A stretch of DNA of 64,000 nucleotides from Burkholderiales bacterium (GCA_016790635.1 JAEUOR010000052.1:60311-124310); one strand, 5' to 3'; shown: positions 55,782 through 64,000, counted from the stretch's first letter. The notes: generated by a model from the letters alone, not told the origin. Made by a program: numbers and translations.

Positions 55782-55809
55782 GGCCGGCGCGCCGATCGAA
55801 GCGCCAGTA

Positions 55810-56232
55810 ATGAAACAGACCATCAGCTTCATCACCCTCGGCGTGCGCGATCTCGCCCGCAGCCGCGCCTTCTACCGGGCACTCGGCTGGCAGGAATCGC
55901 GCGGCAGCCAGGAGGCGGTCGCCTTCTATCAGGCCGGCAGCGTCGCCTTCGCCCTCTTCGGCCGCGAGGCACTGGCCGAGGATGCCAGCGTACCGGCAGA
56001 AGGCAGCGGCTTTCCCGCCGTCACGCTGGCCCACAACGTGGCCAGCGAAGCGGCAGTGGATGCCACGCTGACTGAAGCCGTCACCGCCGGCGCCCGCCTC
56101 GTGCGCCGCGGCGAACGCGCACCGTGGGGCGGTTACCGCGGCTACTTCGCCGACCCCGACGGATTCCTCTGGGAAGTCTGCTTCAACCCCTTCTTCGAGA
56201 TGGATGAAGCGGGCGCCGTGCGCCTGCCTTAG
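55810..56232 (+). CDS. VOC-family (glyoxalase-like) protein
   Basis: A 140-residue vicinal-oxygen-chelate fold protein, MKQTISFITLGVRDLARSR, then SRAFYRALGWQESRGSQEAV and YRGYFADPDGFLWEVCFNPF. It is a single domain with two repeat halves. The metal ligands and substrate cannot be determined; some relatives are glyoxalases or antibiotic-resistance proteins. It follows the DUF4337 gene after 28 bases. Confidence 0.85.
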   Translation: MKQTISFITLGVRDLARSRAFYRALGWQESRGSQEAVAFYQAGSVAFALFGREALAEDASVPAEGSGFPAVTLAHNVASEAAVDATLTEAVTAGARLVRRGERAPWGGYRGYFADPDGFLWEVCFNPFFEMDEAGAVRLP

Positions 56233-56247
56233 TCAGCGCCACCGCCC

Positions 56248-56475
56248 TCACCGCGCCGCCACCAGCGAGCGCACGGCCCGCTGCGCCAGCGGCGCCACCA
56301 GCATCACGGCGGGGAAGGCGAACAGCCACGCCGTCAGCCAGGCCGAGGCCCACAGGCCAACCACGCCATCGGTGAACCCGACGGCACGGAAGGTGGCGAT
56401 GCCGGAAACCAGCAGCGACATCAGGCCGGAGAGGATCAGGCTGAACAGCATCGGGGCAAATCGTTGGGGAATCAT
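56248..56475 (-). CDS. DUF2798-family small membrane protein
   Basis: A 75-residue protein with two transmembrane segments, RFAPMLFSLILSGLMSLLVSGI and WLTAWLFAFPAVMLVAPLAQ. This matches DUF2798 (ending APLAQRAVRSLVA). Function is unknown. It is convergent with the VOC gene. Confidence 0.85.
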   Translation of the reverse strand: MIPQRFAPMLFSLILSGLMSLLVSGIATFRAVGFTDGVVGLWASAWLTAWLFAFPAVMLVAPLAQRAVRSLVAAR

Positions 56476-56580
56476 CGTCAGTACCTCCAGGTGAATTGCG
56501 CACTAATGACACGCTTTCGCGCGCGGTGATGTGCGCCGGAAATCCCGACGCACGGTGATCGATTCATTGCTCGGGCGCCA

Positions 56581-57072
56581 TCAGAAAAGCCGGGCGATGA
56601 CGCTGGCGGCAAGGAACAGGCCCAGCCCGAACACCGCGTGATTGACCACGCTGCGCAGGCAGTTCTTCAGCGGCGACGGCGTGCGCGACGCCGCCACACC
56701 CAACCCCATGGCCGGCTGCATCACGAGGAGCGGAAAAACCACCGTGCCCACGCCCAGAGCCAGCGCCGGCAGCAGCGACGGCGCCGCCATCCAGCCCGCA
56801 CCGGCCGCAGCAACCAGCAGCCCGGCGAAGGCGATGCCCACCGCGTAGTGCGTCAGCCAGCCCAGCAGCAACTCGTGCCGCACCGGCGGCGCCTTGCCGA
56901 TCGCCGCATGCGCCACCTGGCCACGGCCCAGGTGGCCCACCCAGCGACCGATGAAGGCGAAGTTGAGCGTCTGCACGCCCAGCCGCTTCAGGAACATCAG
57001 CCAGAGATCCATGAACAGCGTGGCGCCGCAGCCGATGAGAACGACCGTAAAAACCTCGTGCAGCAGGGACAT
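56581..57072 (-). CDS. DUF2938-family membrane protein
   Basis: A 163-residue protein with four hydrophobic segments. DLWLMFLKRLGVQTLNFAFIG, HAVFGLGLFLAASVIA and GVGTVVFPLLVMQPAMGLG fit DUF2938. Its function is unknown. It is divergent from the MerR-family regulator at 57155, the most likely controller. Confidence 0.88.
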   Translation of the reverse strand: MSLLHEVFTVVLIGCGATLFMDLWLMFLKRLGVQTLNFAFIGRWVGHLGRGQVAHAAIGKAPPVRHELLLGWLTHYAVGIAFAGLLVAAAGAGWMAAPSLLPALALGVGTVVFPLLVMQPAMGLGVAASRTPSPLKNCLRSVVNHAVFGLGLFLAASVIARLF

Positions 57073-57123
57073 GACGCGCTCCTTGAAAGTTGACCACCGG
57101 GGCCATGAAGCGCACTGTAGAAG

Positions 57124-57142
57124 TTCAAGTCGACTTCAAGTC
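57124..57142. promoter_or_regulatory. Direct repeats in the MerR-DUF2938 intergenic region
   Basis: TTCAAGTC occurs at 57124-57131 and again at 57135-57142, with GTCGAC between them forming an AAGTCGACTT palindrome. MerR regulators bind such dyads between divergent promoters, so this is a likely operator. Confidence 0.5.
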
Positions 57143-57154
57143 AAGGAGTTCCGG

Positions 57155-57586
57155 ATGGATATTTCGGAAGTCAGCAAACGCACCGGCATCCCGGCCTCCG
57201 CGTTGCGCTATTACGAGCAGAAAGGACTGATCGCCTCGCTACGCGAAAAGGGCGAACGACGTCGCTTCGCGCCCGGCGCACTCGACCAGCTGGCGCTGAT
57301 CGCCCTTGGCCAGGCGGCGGGGCTCTCGCTCGACGATATCCGCACCATGCTCACGCCCGAGGGCGGCCCCCATGTCGACCGGCAACTGCTGCTCGCCAAG
57401 GCTGAAGAGATCGACGCGCAGATCAAGCGCCTGCGCGCCATGAGCAGCGGCCTGCGCCACGCGGCGGCCTGCCCTGCACCGAGCCATGCGGAATGCCCTA
57501 GCTTTCAGAAGCTGCTCAAGGCGGCGGCGTCAGGGGCGCTGGAGAAGCGGTGGGGGAAGGCGGGAAGGTTGGAGCGGAGGAAGTAG
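57155..57586 (+). CDS. MerR-family transcriptional regulator
   Basis: A 143-residue MerR protein. It begins MDISEVSKRTGIPASALRYY with the helix-turn-helix, then EQKGLIASLREKGERRRFAP as the wing, and a helical dimer region with LSLDDIRTMLTPEGGP. Near the C-terminus cysteines lie in HAAACPAPSHAECPSFQKLL, so a metal or redox effector is possible. It is divergent from the DUF2938 gene and probably regulates it. Ribosome binding site is AAGGAG. Confidence 0.92.
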   Translation: MDISEVSKRTGIPASALRYYEQKGLIASLREKGERRRFAPGALDQLALIALGQAAGLSLDDIRTMLTPEGGPHVDRQLLLAKAEEIDAQIKRLRAMSSGLRHAAACPAPSHAECPSFQKLLKAAASGALEKRWGKAGRLERRK

Positions 57587-57844
57587 GGGCGATACGCGTG
57601 GGGGAAGCGGCGATGGCTGCATTTCGGCCAAAGCCGCCACACATTCCTAACGTCAATTCGGACTTGTGTTAGTCAGTAAGCAGACGTTGGCTGCTTAACG
57701 GCCTCACGCAATTTGTAGGGGAGCAAATCTTCCCTGAATCAACGGGGAGGGTTGCATGCCGTACGGCACGCGGGGACGGCACAAACAGCGCCGACCGATC
57801 AGCCGTAGAGAGCAATTGCCCGCTGGAGACGCCCGGCTGAAAGC
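57587..57844. other. Intergenic region with no gene seen
   Basis: About 258 bases between the MerR gene and a small membrane protein. I saw a TGCCGTACGGCA palindrome at 57757-57768 and nothing else that I can support. Confidence 0.6.
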
Positions 57845-58204
57845 TCACGTCTTTTCGCGGACACCGGCCTGAGAGAGCGAACGATCGGTGATGGCACCAA
57901 TCGCGTAGACCCATATCCAGAGCACGATTCCGAACAACAGGCCCCAAACGGCAAGCCTCACTCCTGCAAACAGCAGCACGACAATCAGCAGCATGCACGC
58001 GGCCATCGAAAGGTAGAGGCGCCCCATGGTCCGGCCAGCCGCTGCCACATCAGGGAGTGGCTCGTAGTCCCAGCCGGTAACCAGATCGGGGCGACGCCCC
58101 CCTCCCATCTGAATGCCGCGAATCACGCCGCCAATCACGAAAACTGCTGTAACAACACAAAAGGCCACCCGTAACGCCAGCCAGAGTCCGTCGAGTTCCT
58201 GCAT
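57845..58204 (-). CDS. Small membrane protein downstream of nhaD
   Basis: A 119-residue protein with three hydrophobic segments, LALRVAFCVVTAVFVIGGVI, LYLSMAACMLLIVVLLFAGV and LAVWGLLFGIVLWIWVYAIG. I do not recognise the family. It lies 21 bases downstream of nhaD on the same strand and is probably cotranscribed. Confidence 0.65.
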   Translation of the reverse strand: MQELDGLWLALRVAFCVVTAVFVIGGVIRGIQMGGGRRPDLVTGWDYEPLPDVAAAGRTMGRLYLSMAACMLLIVVLLFAGVRLAVWGLLFGIVLWIWVYAIGAITDRSLSQAGVREKT

Positions 58205-58225
58205 GGATAAACCCCCTCCTTCGAT

Positions 58226-59509
58226 TTAATGCATCAGCGCGTATTGCGCTACATAGGTACCTGCACCGGCCAGATAGCCGATCAGTGCCAGACCGCTGAT
58301 CTTCTTCACGTACCAGAAGAAGTGGATCTTCTCGAGGCCCATCGCGGCAACACCGGCTGCGGAACCGATGATGAGGATCGAACCGCCAGTGCCGGCGCAG
58401 TAGGCGAGGAACTCCCACAGGAAGTGGTCGGTCGGATAGGTCTTCAGGTCATACATGCCCATTGAGGCGGCGACCAGCGGCACGTTGTCCACAATGGCGC
58501 TGAGCATGCCGATCAGCAGGACGATCACATCGAGACGACCGACGCTGTGATCCAGCCATTGGGCGAGCGACGTCAGGATATGGGTATGTTCAAGGGTCGC
58601 GACGGCGAGCAGGATCCCGATGAAGAAGACCAGCGAGCTCATGTCGATCTTGGAGAGTGCATGAGCCAGCGTCAGGTGCTGCTTGTACTCGTCCTCCTTG
58701 TGACGGTGAATCAGATCGCCGACGAGCCAAAGAATGCCAAGGCCGAACAGGATTCCAAGGAAGGGCGGCAGATGCGTGACGGTCTTGAAGGCCGGCACGG
58801 CGACAAGAATGCCGAGCCCCATGCAGAACATCGTGATGCGCTCGAACTCCGTCGTCCTGAGACCATGGTCCATTTCCACATGTTCAGGACCCACCACCGT
58901 GCGCCCACGCAGGATGTAGGCCGTTATCGTCAGAGGTACCAGCAGGCTGACCACCGAGGGCAGGAAGACCGAGCTGATGATGTTCATCGTCGTGATCTGC
59001 CCGCCGATCCACAACATCGTCGTCGTCACGTCGCCGATGGGCGACCAGGCGCCGCCGGCATTGGCTGCAATGACGATGATGCCGGCAAAGAAGAGGCGGT
59101 CGGCATGGTTCGACAAAAGCTTCCGCATCAGCGAGATCATCACGATGGTCGTCGTCAGGTTATCCAATAGGGCACTGAGGAAGAATGTAACGAAGCCGAC
59201 CAGCCACATCAGCGTCGACAACTGCTGGGTGCGGATGCGCTTGGTGATGACCTCGAAGCCGTTGTGCGCATCGACCACCTCAACGATGGTCATCGCGCCC
59301 ATCAGGAAAAAAGCGATCTGGGCGGTACTCATCAACGACTCGCCAAGCTGGTGCGTGACCACATGGTGGTCGGTGGTACCCATGGCGTAGATCGTCCACA
59401 TCACGCCTGCACCGACGAGGGCGGAAGCGGACTTGTTGATCTTGAGCGGATGTTCCAGTGCGATCGCCGCGTAGGCGACGACAAAGACAATGACGAGTGC
59501 AGTCAGCAT
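58226..59509 (-). CDS. nhaD: Na+/H+ antiporter NhaD
   Basis: A 427-residue antiporter of the NhaD type with about 12 membrane segments. Conserved parts are FLSALLDNLTTTIVMISLM, AANAGGAWSPIGDVTTTMLW, FFIGILLAVATLEHTHIL and SAIVDNVPLVAASMGMYD. The D-N and D-N-V motifs in membrane segments are characteristic. It would expel sodium or lithium. It has a 300-base leader and a two-component system upstream. Confidence 0.93.
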   Translation of the reverse strand: MLTALVIVFVVAYAAIALEHPLKINKSASALVGAGVMWTIYAMGTTDHHVVTHQLGESLMSTAQIAFFLMGAMTIVEVVDAHNGFEVITKRIRTQQLSTLMWLVGFVTFFLSALLDNLTTTIVMISLMRKLLSNHADRLFFAGIIVIAANAGGAWSPIGDVTTTMLWIGGQITTMNIISSVFLPSVVSLLVPLTITAYILRGRTVVGPEHVEMDHGLRTTEFERITMFCMGLGILVAVPAFKTVTHLPPFLGILFGLGILWLVGDLIHRHKEDEYKQHLTLAHALSKIDMSSLVFFIGILLAVATLEHTHILTSLAQWLDHSVGRLDVIVLLIGMLSAIVDNVPLVAASMGMYDLKTYPTDHFLWEFLAYCAGTGGSILIIGSAAGVAAMGLEKIHFFWYVKKISGLALIGYLAGAGTYVAQYALMH

Positions 59510-59810
59510 GGTGTGGTCAGTACGAAAAATTCGATTGGAGGCAATGCGCAAACATGGCCGCAGCGAGGAACGCCGGAGCGGAGATTCCGGCCCGGAAATA
59601 CGAAGGGGGGAGTAGCTGTGCGCGGGACGCGCATTGATGCGGAAGGTTCCGGATGTGCATGGGCATGGGAGTTCCCGTGCGGCGGCCCGACCTGCACGAA
59701 AACCTGCTTGCTCGAAAAAAGATAGGCAAGCACCCAGCCCTGATTTTACGGGGGGCGCACTACCGGCTCAAGGTCGCCGGGCAGAAACCAGACCTTATGT
59801 AAGTACCGGG
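59510..59810 (-). promoter_or_regulatory. Leader region upstream of nhaD
   Basis: About 301 bases between the histidine kinase stop and the nhaD start, with no gene I support. On the minus strand it has several possible stems: GCTTGC/GCAAGC around a 14-base T-rich loop (59704-59729), CGTGC/GCACG (59676-59698) and GGGAACTCCC (59668-59677). No standard terminator was recognised. It may be a structured nhaD leader; Na+ and Li+ riboswitches are known upstream of related antiporters in other bacteria. Confidence 0.4.
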
Positions 59811-61118
59811 TTAACGCGAATTCCAGGACGATTCAGGCAGCAGGTCAGGACAGAAACTCAGGCGGACTCGCGTACCCCTGCCACTGACGCTCGACAGCTC
59901 CACGTGCCACTTCAGCCGCTGCGCCACGCGAGCGACGATCGACAGTCCCAGGCCGTAGCCCTCACTTTCCACGCCCTTTGCATGGCGTTCGAAAAGGGTC
60001 GGAAAGCGATCCTCCGGGATGCCGATCCCCGTGTCCTCAACCACCACGCCATCGCTTTCGACCGTAATCGTGATCCGCCCCCTCTCCGTATAGGTACAGG
60101 CATTGCGGACGATATTGCTGATGACAACATAGGCGAGCGAACGCTCGACCGGCAGGATGGGGTGTGCCCGGACCTCAAGTGACAGTTCGACCGGCCGCCG
60201 TGCCAGCGACGGGCGACAATCGGCAACGATGTCCTCGACTACGTCGCTGAGCGCGCAGGCCGGATCATCGCCCTCCTCCTTTTCACGGGACAGCAGCAGC
60301 ATCGCTTCGAGCACCCCCCCCATTCGCACCGCCGAGCGCTGAATCGTTTCAAGACGCGGCAAACAAGCCTCCGGCATTTTGGGATGAGACTTCAACACCT
60401 CGGCGGCACCGCGAATGACTGCGACGGGGGTTCTCAGTTCATGACTCACGTCGGCCGCGAAATGGTTTTCGCGCAGGATAAACCCCTGGAGGCGCCGGGC
60501 AAACGCATCGATGCGGCGCACAAGTTCGCCGATTTCGTTGTTGGGATAGTCCGCGGCAACGAAACCGAGGTCGGCCTGGCGCGGATCGCGCTTACCGGCT
60601 TTTTCGTTCAACTCATCGAGCAGCTGGCCGATCGGGCTGACAAGCCGCAACGCGAGTCGACTGCCGACCAGGTAGGACAGCAGCGTCATCATGATCGTCG
60701 CAATCAACAGGAATAGCGCCAGCCGTCCGAGCCTTGCATCCGTGTCGGTGCGATCGTAAACCAATGCATAGGGGGTGCCTGCAACCTCTGCCACCAACAC
60801 CGAGAAACGCTGGTCGCCAATAATCACCTTCTCAATGACACGATCCTCTCGCACATGGGCTGCGATACCGGGCAGTTCGGTCGAAGGCAGCCTGACGCCG
60901 CGCAACAGCGAAGCTGTCGGCGGTATTGCGTCCGGATTGCGCTCGCTTCGATAGTAGAAGCTTTCAAGTTCGACGGCCAACGCCCGCTCGATCGCCTGCT
61001 CTTCCAGCGCCGAGAATATGGTGAACGACGCCAGGCTCAGGATTGCGCTGACGGCATAGCCAAGCAGCACGAACGGCCAGATCAGCCGTGTGCGAAGACT
61101 GTCATAACGAAGATTCAT
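59811..61118 (-). CDS. Sensor histidine kinase
   Basis: A 435-residue histidine kinase. Two membrane helices (about 10-35 and 130-152) flank a periplasmic sensor of about 95 residues with no recognisable ligand fold. A HAMP-like linker follows, then the dimerisation box FAADVSHELRTPVAVI with H226, N-box VVISNIVRNACTYTER, G1 VEDTGIGIPEDRF and G2 GYGLGLSIVARV. ATG 61118 overlaps the regulator gene by 17 bases. Its target is likely the adjacent symporter, NhaD or both. Confidence 0.93.
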   Translation of the reverse strand: MNLRYDSLRTRLIWPFVLLGYAVSAILSLASFTIFSALEEQAIERALAVELESFYYRSERNPDAIPPTASLLRGVRLPSTELPGIAAHVREDRVIEKVIIGDQRFSVLVAEVAGTPYALVYDRTDTDARLGRLALFLLIATIMMTLLSYLVGSRLALRLVSPIGQLLDELNEKAGKRDPRQADLGFVAADYPNNEIGELVRRIDAFARRLQGFILRENHFAADVSHELRTPVAVIRGAAEVLKSHPKMPEACLPRLETIQRSAVRMGGVLEAMLLLSREKEEGDDPACALSDVVEDIVADCRPSLARRPVELSLEVRAHPILPVERSLAYVVISNIVRNACTYTERGRITITVESDGVVVEDTGIGIPEDRFPTLFERHAKGVESEGYGLGLSIVARVAQRLKWHVELSSVSGRGTRVRLSFCPDLLPESSWNSR

Positions 61119-61803
61119 CCTGTGCGATCCGATAGCCGAAACCGCGCACAGTATGAATGAGTTGCCGTTCAAACGGCTTGTCGACTGCCGCGCGAAGCGC
61201 GTGCATGTGGACGATGAGGGCATGGCTCTCGCCGTGCGCGGGCTCGTCATCCCCCCAGATTTCGCGACTGATGGCGAGGCGGTGCACAACATTGGGCGAG
61301 TGACGCATCAGTACCAGAAGAATGCGTGCAGGTACGGGCGCCAGCGAAATCGGTTGCCCCGCACGCTCGATGCGCATCGAACCGGCATCAAAACGCAGGT
61401 CACCGACCTCAAACAGAGTCGAATCCTGCGCGCCCCGGGCGCGCCGGATCAGTGAACGAATCCGGGCTTCGATTTCGCGCAGTGCTGCAGGCTTGACAAC
61501 ATAATCGTCTGCGCCAATATCGAACGCGGCGATCTTTGTCTCGATTTCATCCTTTGCGGTAAGCACGACAATCGGCACTTTCGTCCGGAGCGTCTCACGC
61601 AACTGTCGGCAGACGCGCAATCCATCCATCCGCGGCAGGGAAAGATCGAGGACGATCAGGTCGTACTCGTTTTCCTCAGCTAGCGCGAGTGCAGAGATGC
61701 CGTCCGAAGCGTAGTCGGCAACATACCCGTAGACTTCGAGAAAATCGATGAGATTTGAAGCGAGGTCGCGATCGTCTTCAACGATCAGAAGATTCTTTGA
61801 CAT
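61102..61803 (-). CDS. OmpR-family response regulator
   Basis: A 233-residue response regulator. The receiver has D53 in LIVLDLSLPRMDG, the acidic pair in VEDDRDL, and KP in VVKPAALRE. The C-terminal winged helix is OmpR-like: MRHSPNVVHRLAISREIWGD then IHTVRGFGYRIAQ. Paired with the kinase by overlap. Confidence 0.94.
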   Translation of the reverse strand: MSKNLLIVEDDRDLASNLIDFLEVYGYVADYASDGISALALAEENEYDLIVLDLSLPRMDGLRVCRQLRETLRTKVPIVVLTAKDEIETKIAAFDIGADDYVVKPAALREIEARIRSLIRRARGAQDSTLFEVGDLRFDAGSMRIERAGQPISLAPVPARILLVLMRHSPNVVHRLAISREIWGDDEPAHGESHALIVHMHALRAAVDKPFERQLIHTVRGFGYRIAQDESSL

Positions 61804-61843
61804 TCAGAAAAGAACTGCCCCGCAAGGCGGCAGAAAGACTCCC

Positions 61844-62368
61844 TCAGATCACCTTCAGCAACTGGGAGCGTAACTCCTCGGCTCGACGTCGTCCAGTACG
61901 CGTCTCGACGATTGCGTTGAACCATGGGCCGAACTGCTCACGCAGTTCCAAATGTGTCTTTGCAGCGAAGGCCTGCTCGACGATGGTGAGGTGCGTCAAT
62001 GGGCCGCTGAAGATCTTCAGTGTATTGATGATGAAATTCTTCGCCATGTCGAGTTCCTTTGGATCCGGCGGATCAGGAACATCGCGGAAGGAGGTGATGC
62101 CGGCCAGACCACCGTCCGGCTGTACCCGGGGCGCTGGAGCGACGACGTTGTCGACAAGCCGAATGTAGCCGGCTTCCTCGAGCTGCCCGAATGTGTGGCT
62201 CAGATCGTCGGCTAGCGCCATGGCCCGGATATCCTCGACGGTTCTCTTGCCGTCGATCATGATCAGCACGCGGCGCACGCGGGGAGTCAGGCCCCCGGCC
62301 CGTTTTTCCATCTCTTCCACGCCTTTGGGCGTCTTGGAAAAAATAACGTCCAACTGCGTCTCCTCCAT
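61844..62368 (-). CDS. Protein of unknown function, 174 residues
   Basis: A soluble, mostly helical protein I do not recognise. N-terminal FSKTPKGVEEMEKRAGGLTP and VLIMIDGKRTVEDIRAMALA resemble winged-helix-like regulatory domains seen in other betaproteobacteria; the middle is Pro/Asp-rich, and the C-terminal half is helical. It lies between the small membrane protein and the response regulator gene on the same strand, so it is likely part of a signalling operon. Start ATG 62368. Confidence 0.65.
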   Translation of the reverse strand: MEETQLDVIFSKTPKGVEEMEKRAGGLTPRVRRVLIMIDGKRTVEDIRAMALADDLSHTFGQLEEAGYIRLVDNVVAPAPRVQPDGGLAGITSFRDVPDPPDPKELDMAKNFIINTLKIFSGPLTHLTIVEQAFAAKTHLELREQFGPWFNAIVETRTGRRRAEELRSQLLKVI

Positions 62369-62423
62369 TGTTGCTGCAGACCCCTGCTGTTTTTATTGAT
62401 GGGGCCTTCGGTGGCGTTCGATG

Positions 62424-62786
62424 TTACTGCGCCGCTACCTTTGGCGTCTTTTTTCCCCAGAAAGGGTGAGCATGGCGACTCACGATGAAGTCAAAGATGA
62501 ATTTCATGTAGATCGTGGAGCCTGCAATGGCCGTCCAGGTCTCGTACGGAATGCCCGCGAAGACAACGAGCAGGATCACGCAAACGGCAATGCCCCCCGC
62601 TATCAGGTTGGTCGCGACGGTGTACGGGGCGAATTTTTGCGGATTGGCTGGCGGCATGCCGCCCTTCAACGCCACTTCGGAATAGTCGCGGCGAAAGACG
62701 ATGCGGTAGGCACGACGAAGCCAATAGAAAGCCATCGGAAACAAGGCCAGAAAAAGAATCCAGGTAAGCGCTTGACTGATATCCAT
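62424..62786 (-). CDS. Small membrane protein associated with a sodium:solute symporter
   Basis: A 120-residue protein with three hydrophobic segments: ILFLALFPMAFYWLRRAYRI, NLIAGGIAVCVILLVVFAGI and AGSTIYMKFIFDFIV. It is not the DUF4212 small subunit that often accompanies this kind of symporter. It lies 104 bases downstream of the symporter stop, with two hairpins in the gap. Function unknown. Confidence 0.65.
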   Translation of the reverse strand: MDISQALTWILFLALFPMAFYWLRRAYRIVFRRDYSEVALKGGMPPANPQKFAPYTVATNLIAGGIAVCVILLVVFAGIPYETWTAIAGSTIYMKFIFDFIVSRHAHPFWGKKTPKVAAQ

Positions 62787-62810
62787 AGTCGCTCCATCAA
62801 GAAGGAAGAC

Positions 62811-62873
62811 AGTGGCCGACATGCCGGCCACTGCTTGAAAAGCCAGACTTTCCGCCGTAAATTCCGGCGGAAA
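62811..62873 (-). other. Two hairpins between the symporter and the small membrane gene
   Basis: AGTGGCCG/CGGCCACT (62811-62818 and 62825-62832) and TTTCCGCCG/CGGCGGAAA (62849-62857 and 62865-62873). No clear T-run follows on the minus strand, so these are more likely RNA-stabilising or processing stems than terminators. Confidence 0.5.
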
Positions 62874-62890
62874 ATGCTACGACAGGCAGC

Positions 62891-64000
62891 TTAGTGGGCA
62901 CCATCCACGGCCTTGGCGCCACGCGGGATGCGGACGTTCTCGACCATATGCTGGATGTGCTCCGGCGGCTCCTTCGTGACCTTATCGACGGCAAACGCGA
63001 CGATGAAGTTCACCAGTGCGCCGACCGCACCGAAGGCTTCCGGCGTGATGCCGAAGAAGCTGTTGGCACCGCCGATCATCGGCAGGAAGTCCGTGCCCTT
63101 GATGAAGAAGATGCCCTTGTGCGCGAACACGTAGAACAGGGTGATGGAGAGGCCTGCCAGCATGCCGGCAATGGCGCCTTCCTTGTTCATCTTCTTCGAG
63201 AAGATGCCCATCATGATCGCGGGGAACAGCGAGGAAGCCGCGATACCGAAGGCCAGCGCCACCGTACCGGCCGCAAATCCTGGCGGATTCAGGCCGAGGT
63301 AACCGGAAATCACGATGGCAACTGCCATCGAGATCTTGCCAGCCAGCAGCTCGTTCTTCTCGCTGATGTTCGGCGCGAACACGCCCTTCACCAGGTCATG
63401 CGACACGGCAGACGAAATCGCCATCAGCAGGCCGGCAGCGGTCGACAGCGCGGCAGCCAGGCCACCCGCGGCCACCAGTGCGATGACCCAGTTCGGCAGG
63501 AGCGCGATTTCCGGGTTGGCCAGCACGATGATGTCGGCGTTGACCGTCAGTTCGCTGCCCTTCCAACCGGCGGCTTCCGCCTTCTTCGCGGCTTCCGGGT
63601 TCTTCGTCTTGTCGTTGTAGTACTGGATGCGGCCGTCGCCGTTCTTGTCGGTGAACTTGAGCAGGCCCGTCTTTTCCCAGCGCTTCATCCAGTCCGGACG
63701 CTCGTCGGCCTTGATGCTGGCTTCCGGCGCGTACAGGTCACCCCCCTTGGCAACGGCCGTGTTCACCGTGGCATGGAGGTTGTACTTGGCCATCGCGGCA
63801 ACAGCCGGCGCGGTCGTGTACAGGAGTGCGATGAAGACCAGCGCCCAACCGGCGGAGGAACGCGCATCGGCGACCTTCGGCACGGTGAAGAAGCGCATGA
63901 TGACGTGCGGCAGACCGGCGGTACCGATCATCAGCGACATCGTGTAGACGAACATGTTCAGCGTCGAACCGGCCGTCGTCGTCGTGTACTTGCCGAAGCC
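62891..64000 (-). CDS. Sodium:solute symporter (acetate permease ActP-like), 5' end outside window
   Basis: The last 369 residues of a sodium:solute symporter (SSS family). Sequences like MSLMIGTAGLPHVIMRFFTV, ISSAVSHDLVKGVF and AFGIAASSLFPAIMMGIFSK fit ActP-like proteins. A hydrophilic insert between membrane segments has an EF-hand-like loop, DKNGDGRIQYYN (63614-63649). The frame stays open to the window end. It leads an apparent operon with two small genes and a two-component system. Confidence 0.88.
   Translation of the reverse strand, partial: GFGKYTTTTAGSTLNMFVYTMSLMIGTAGLPHVIMRFFTVPKVADARSSAGWALVFIALLYTTAPAVAAMAKYNLHATVNTAVAKGGDLYAPEASIKADERPDWMKRWEKTGLLKFTDKNGDGRIQYYNDKTKNPEAAKKAEAAGWKGSELTVNADIIVLANPEIALLPNWVIALVAAGGLAAALSTAAGLLMAISSAVSHDLVKGVFAPNISEKNELLAGKISMAVAIVISGYLGLNPPGFAAGTVALAFGIAASSLFPAIMMGIFSKKMNKEGAIAGMLAGLSITLFYVFAHKGIFFIKGTDFLPMIGGANSFFGITPEAFGAVGALVNFIVAFAVDKVTKEPPEHIQHMVENVRIPRGAKAVDGAH

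Overview
The window is bacterial chromosome with dense, GC-rich coding on both strands. Gene content and order point to a betaproteobacterium, probably close to the Rhodocyclales or Burkholderiales: rluC/rne followed by HAD, Rieske and S49 genes; orn, M48 protease and rsgA; ribF-ileS-lspA-fkpB-ispH; a ccoNOQP-G-H plus ccoIS cluster next to hemN and fnr; and an intracellular polyhydroxyalkanoate depolymerase. I saw no phage, insertion sequence, CRISPR array or rRNA. One tRNA (Thr, anticodon CGT) is present. The organism can be assigned only to this level from sequence alone.

Layout. 1-6.6 kb: the tail of a creatininase-family gene, a substrate-binding protein, then housekeeping genes (orn, M48 protease, rsgA, a CobD/CbiB-like membrane protein, SapC, NudL). 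6.6-14.1 kb: an S9 peptidase lipoprotein, an unknown protein, a PHA depolymerase, a SET-domain protein, then S49 peptidase, Rieske protein, HAD phosphatase and RluC on the minus strand. 14.1-17.4 kb: RNase E behind a strong sigma70-like promoter and a leader of about 370 nt. 17.4-26.6 kb: phosphatase and hydrolase, a TauE/SafE-like protein and HemN, then creatininase, FAD oxidoreductase, Rid protein, Fnr, an epimerase and a membrane protein. 26.6-30.1 kb: thiol dioxygenase with a four-domain rhodanese, and two divergent universal stress proteins. 30.1-38.8 kb: cbb3 oxidase genes and their assembly factors. 38.8-48.5 kb: an SDR dehydrogenase, tRNA-Thr, ispH-fkpB-lspA-ileS-ribF, amiC-tsaE and queG. 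48.5-52.5 kb: a c-di-GMP-I (GEMM) riboswitch leader and two tandem DUF1631 proteins. 52.5-64 kb: a large MscS-type channel, small DUF proteins, a MerR regulator, NhaD, a two-component system and a sodium:solute symporter that runs off the end.

Two regulatory themes connect the genes. The first is oxygen. An Fnr with a complete set of cluster cysteines is encoded here, and TTGAY-N4-RTCAA boxes lie upstream of hemN, ccoN and the universal stress genes; the ccoN box is placed exactly at -41.5 from a plausible -10. The second is c-di-GMP. A recognisable GEMM-I aptamer lies in the leader of the DUF1631 pair, behind its own promoter at the end of queG. That riboswitch with its two paralogous target genes of unknown function is the most interesting system in the window.
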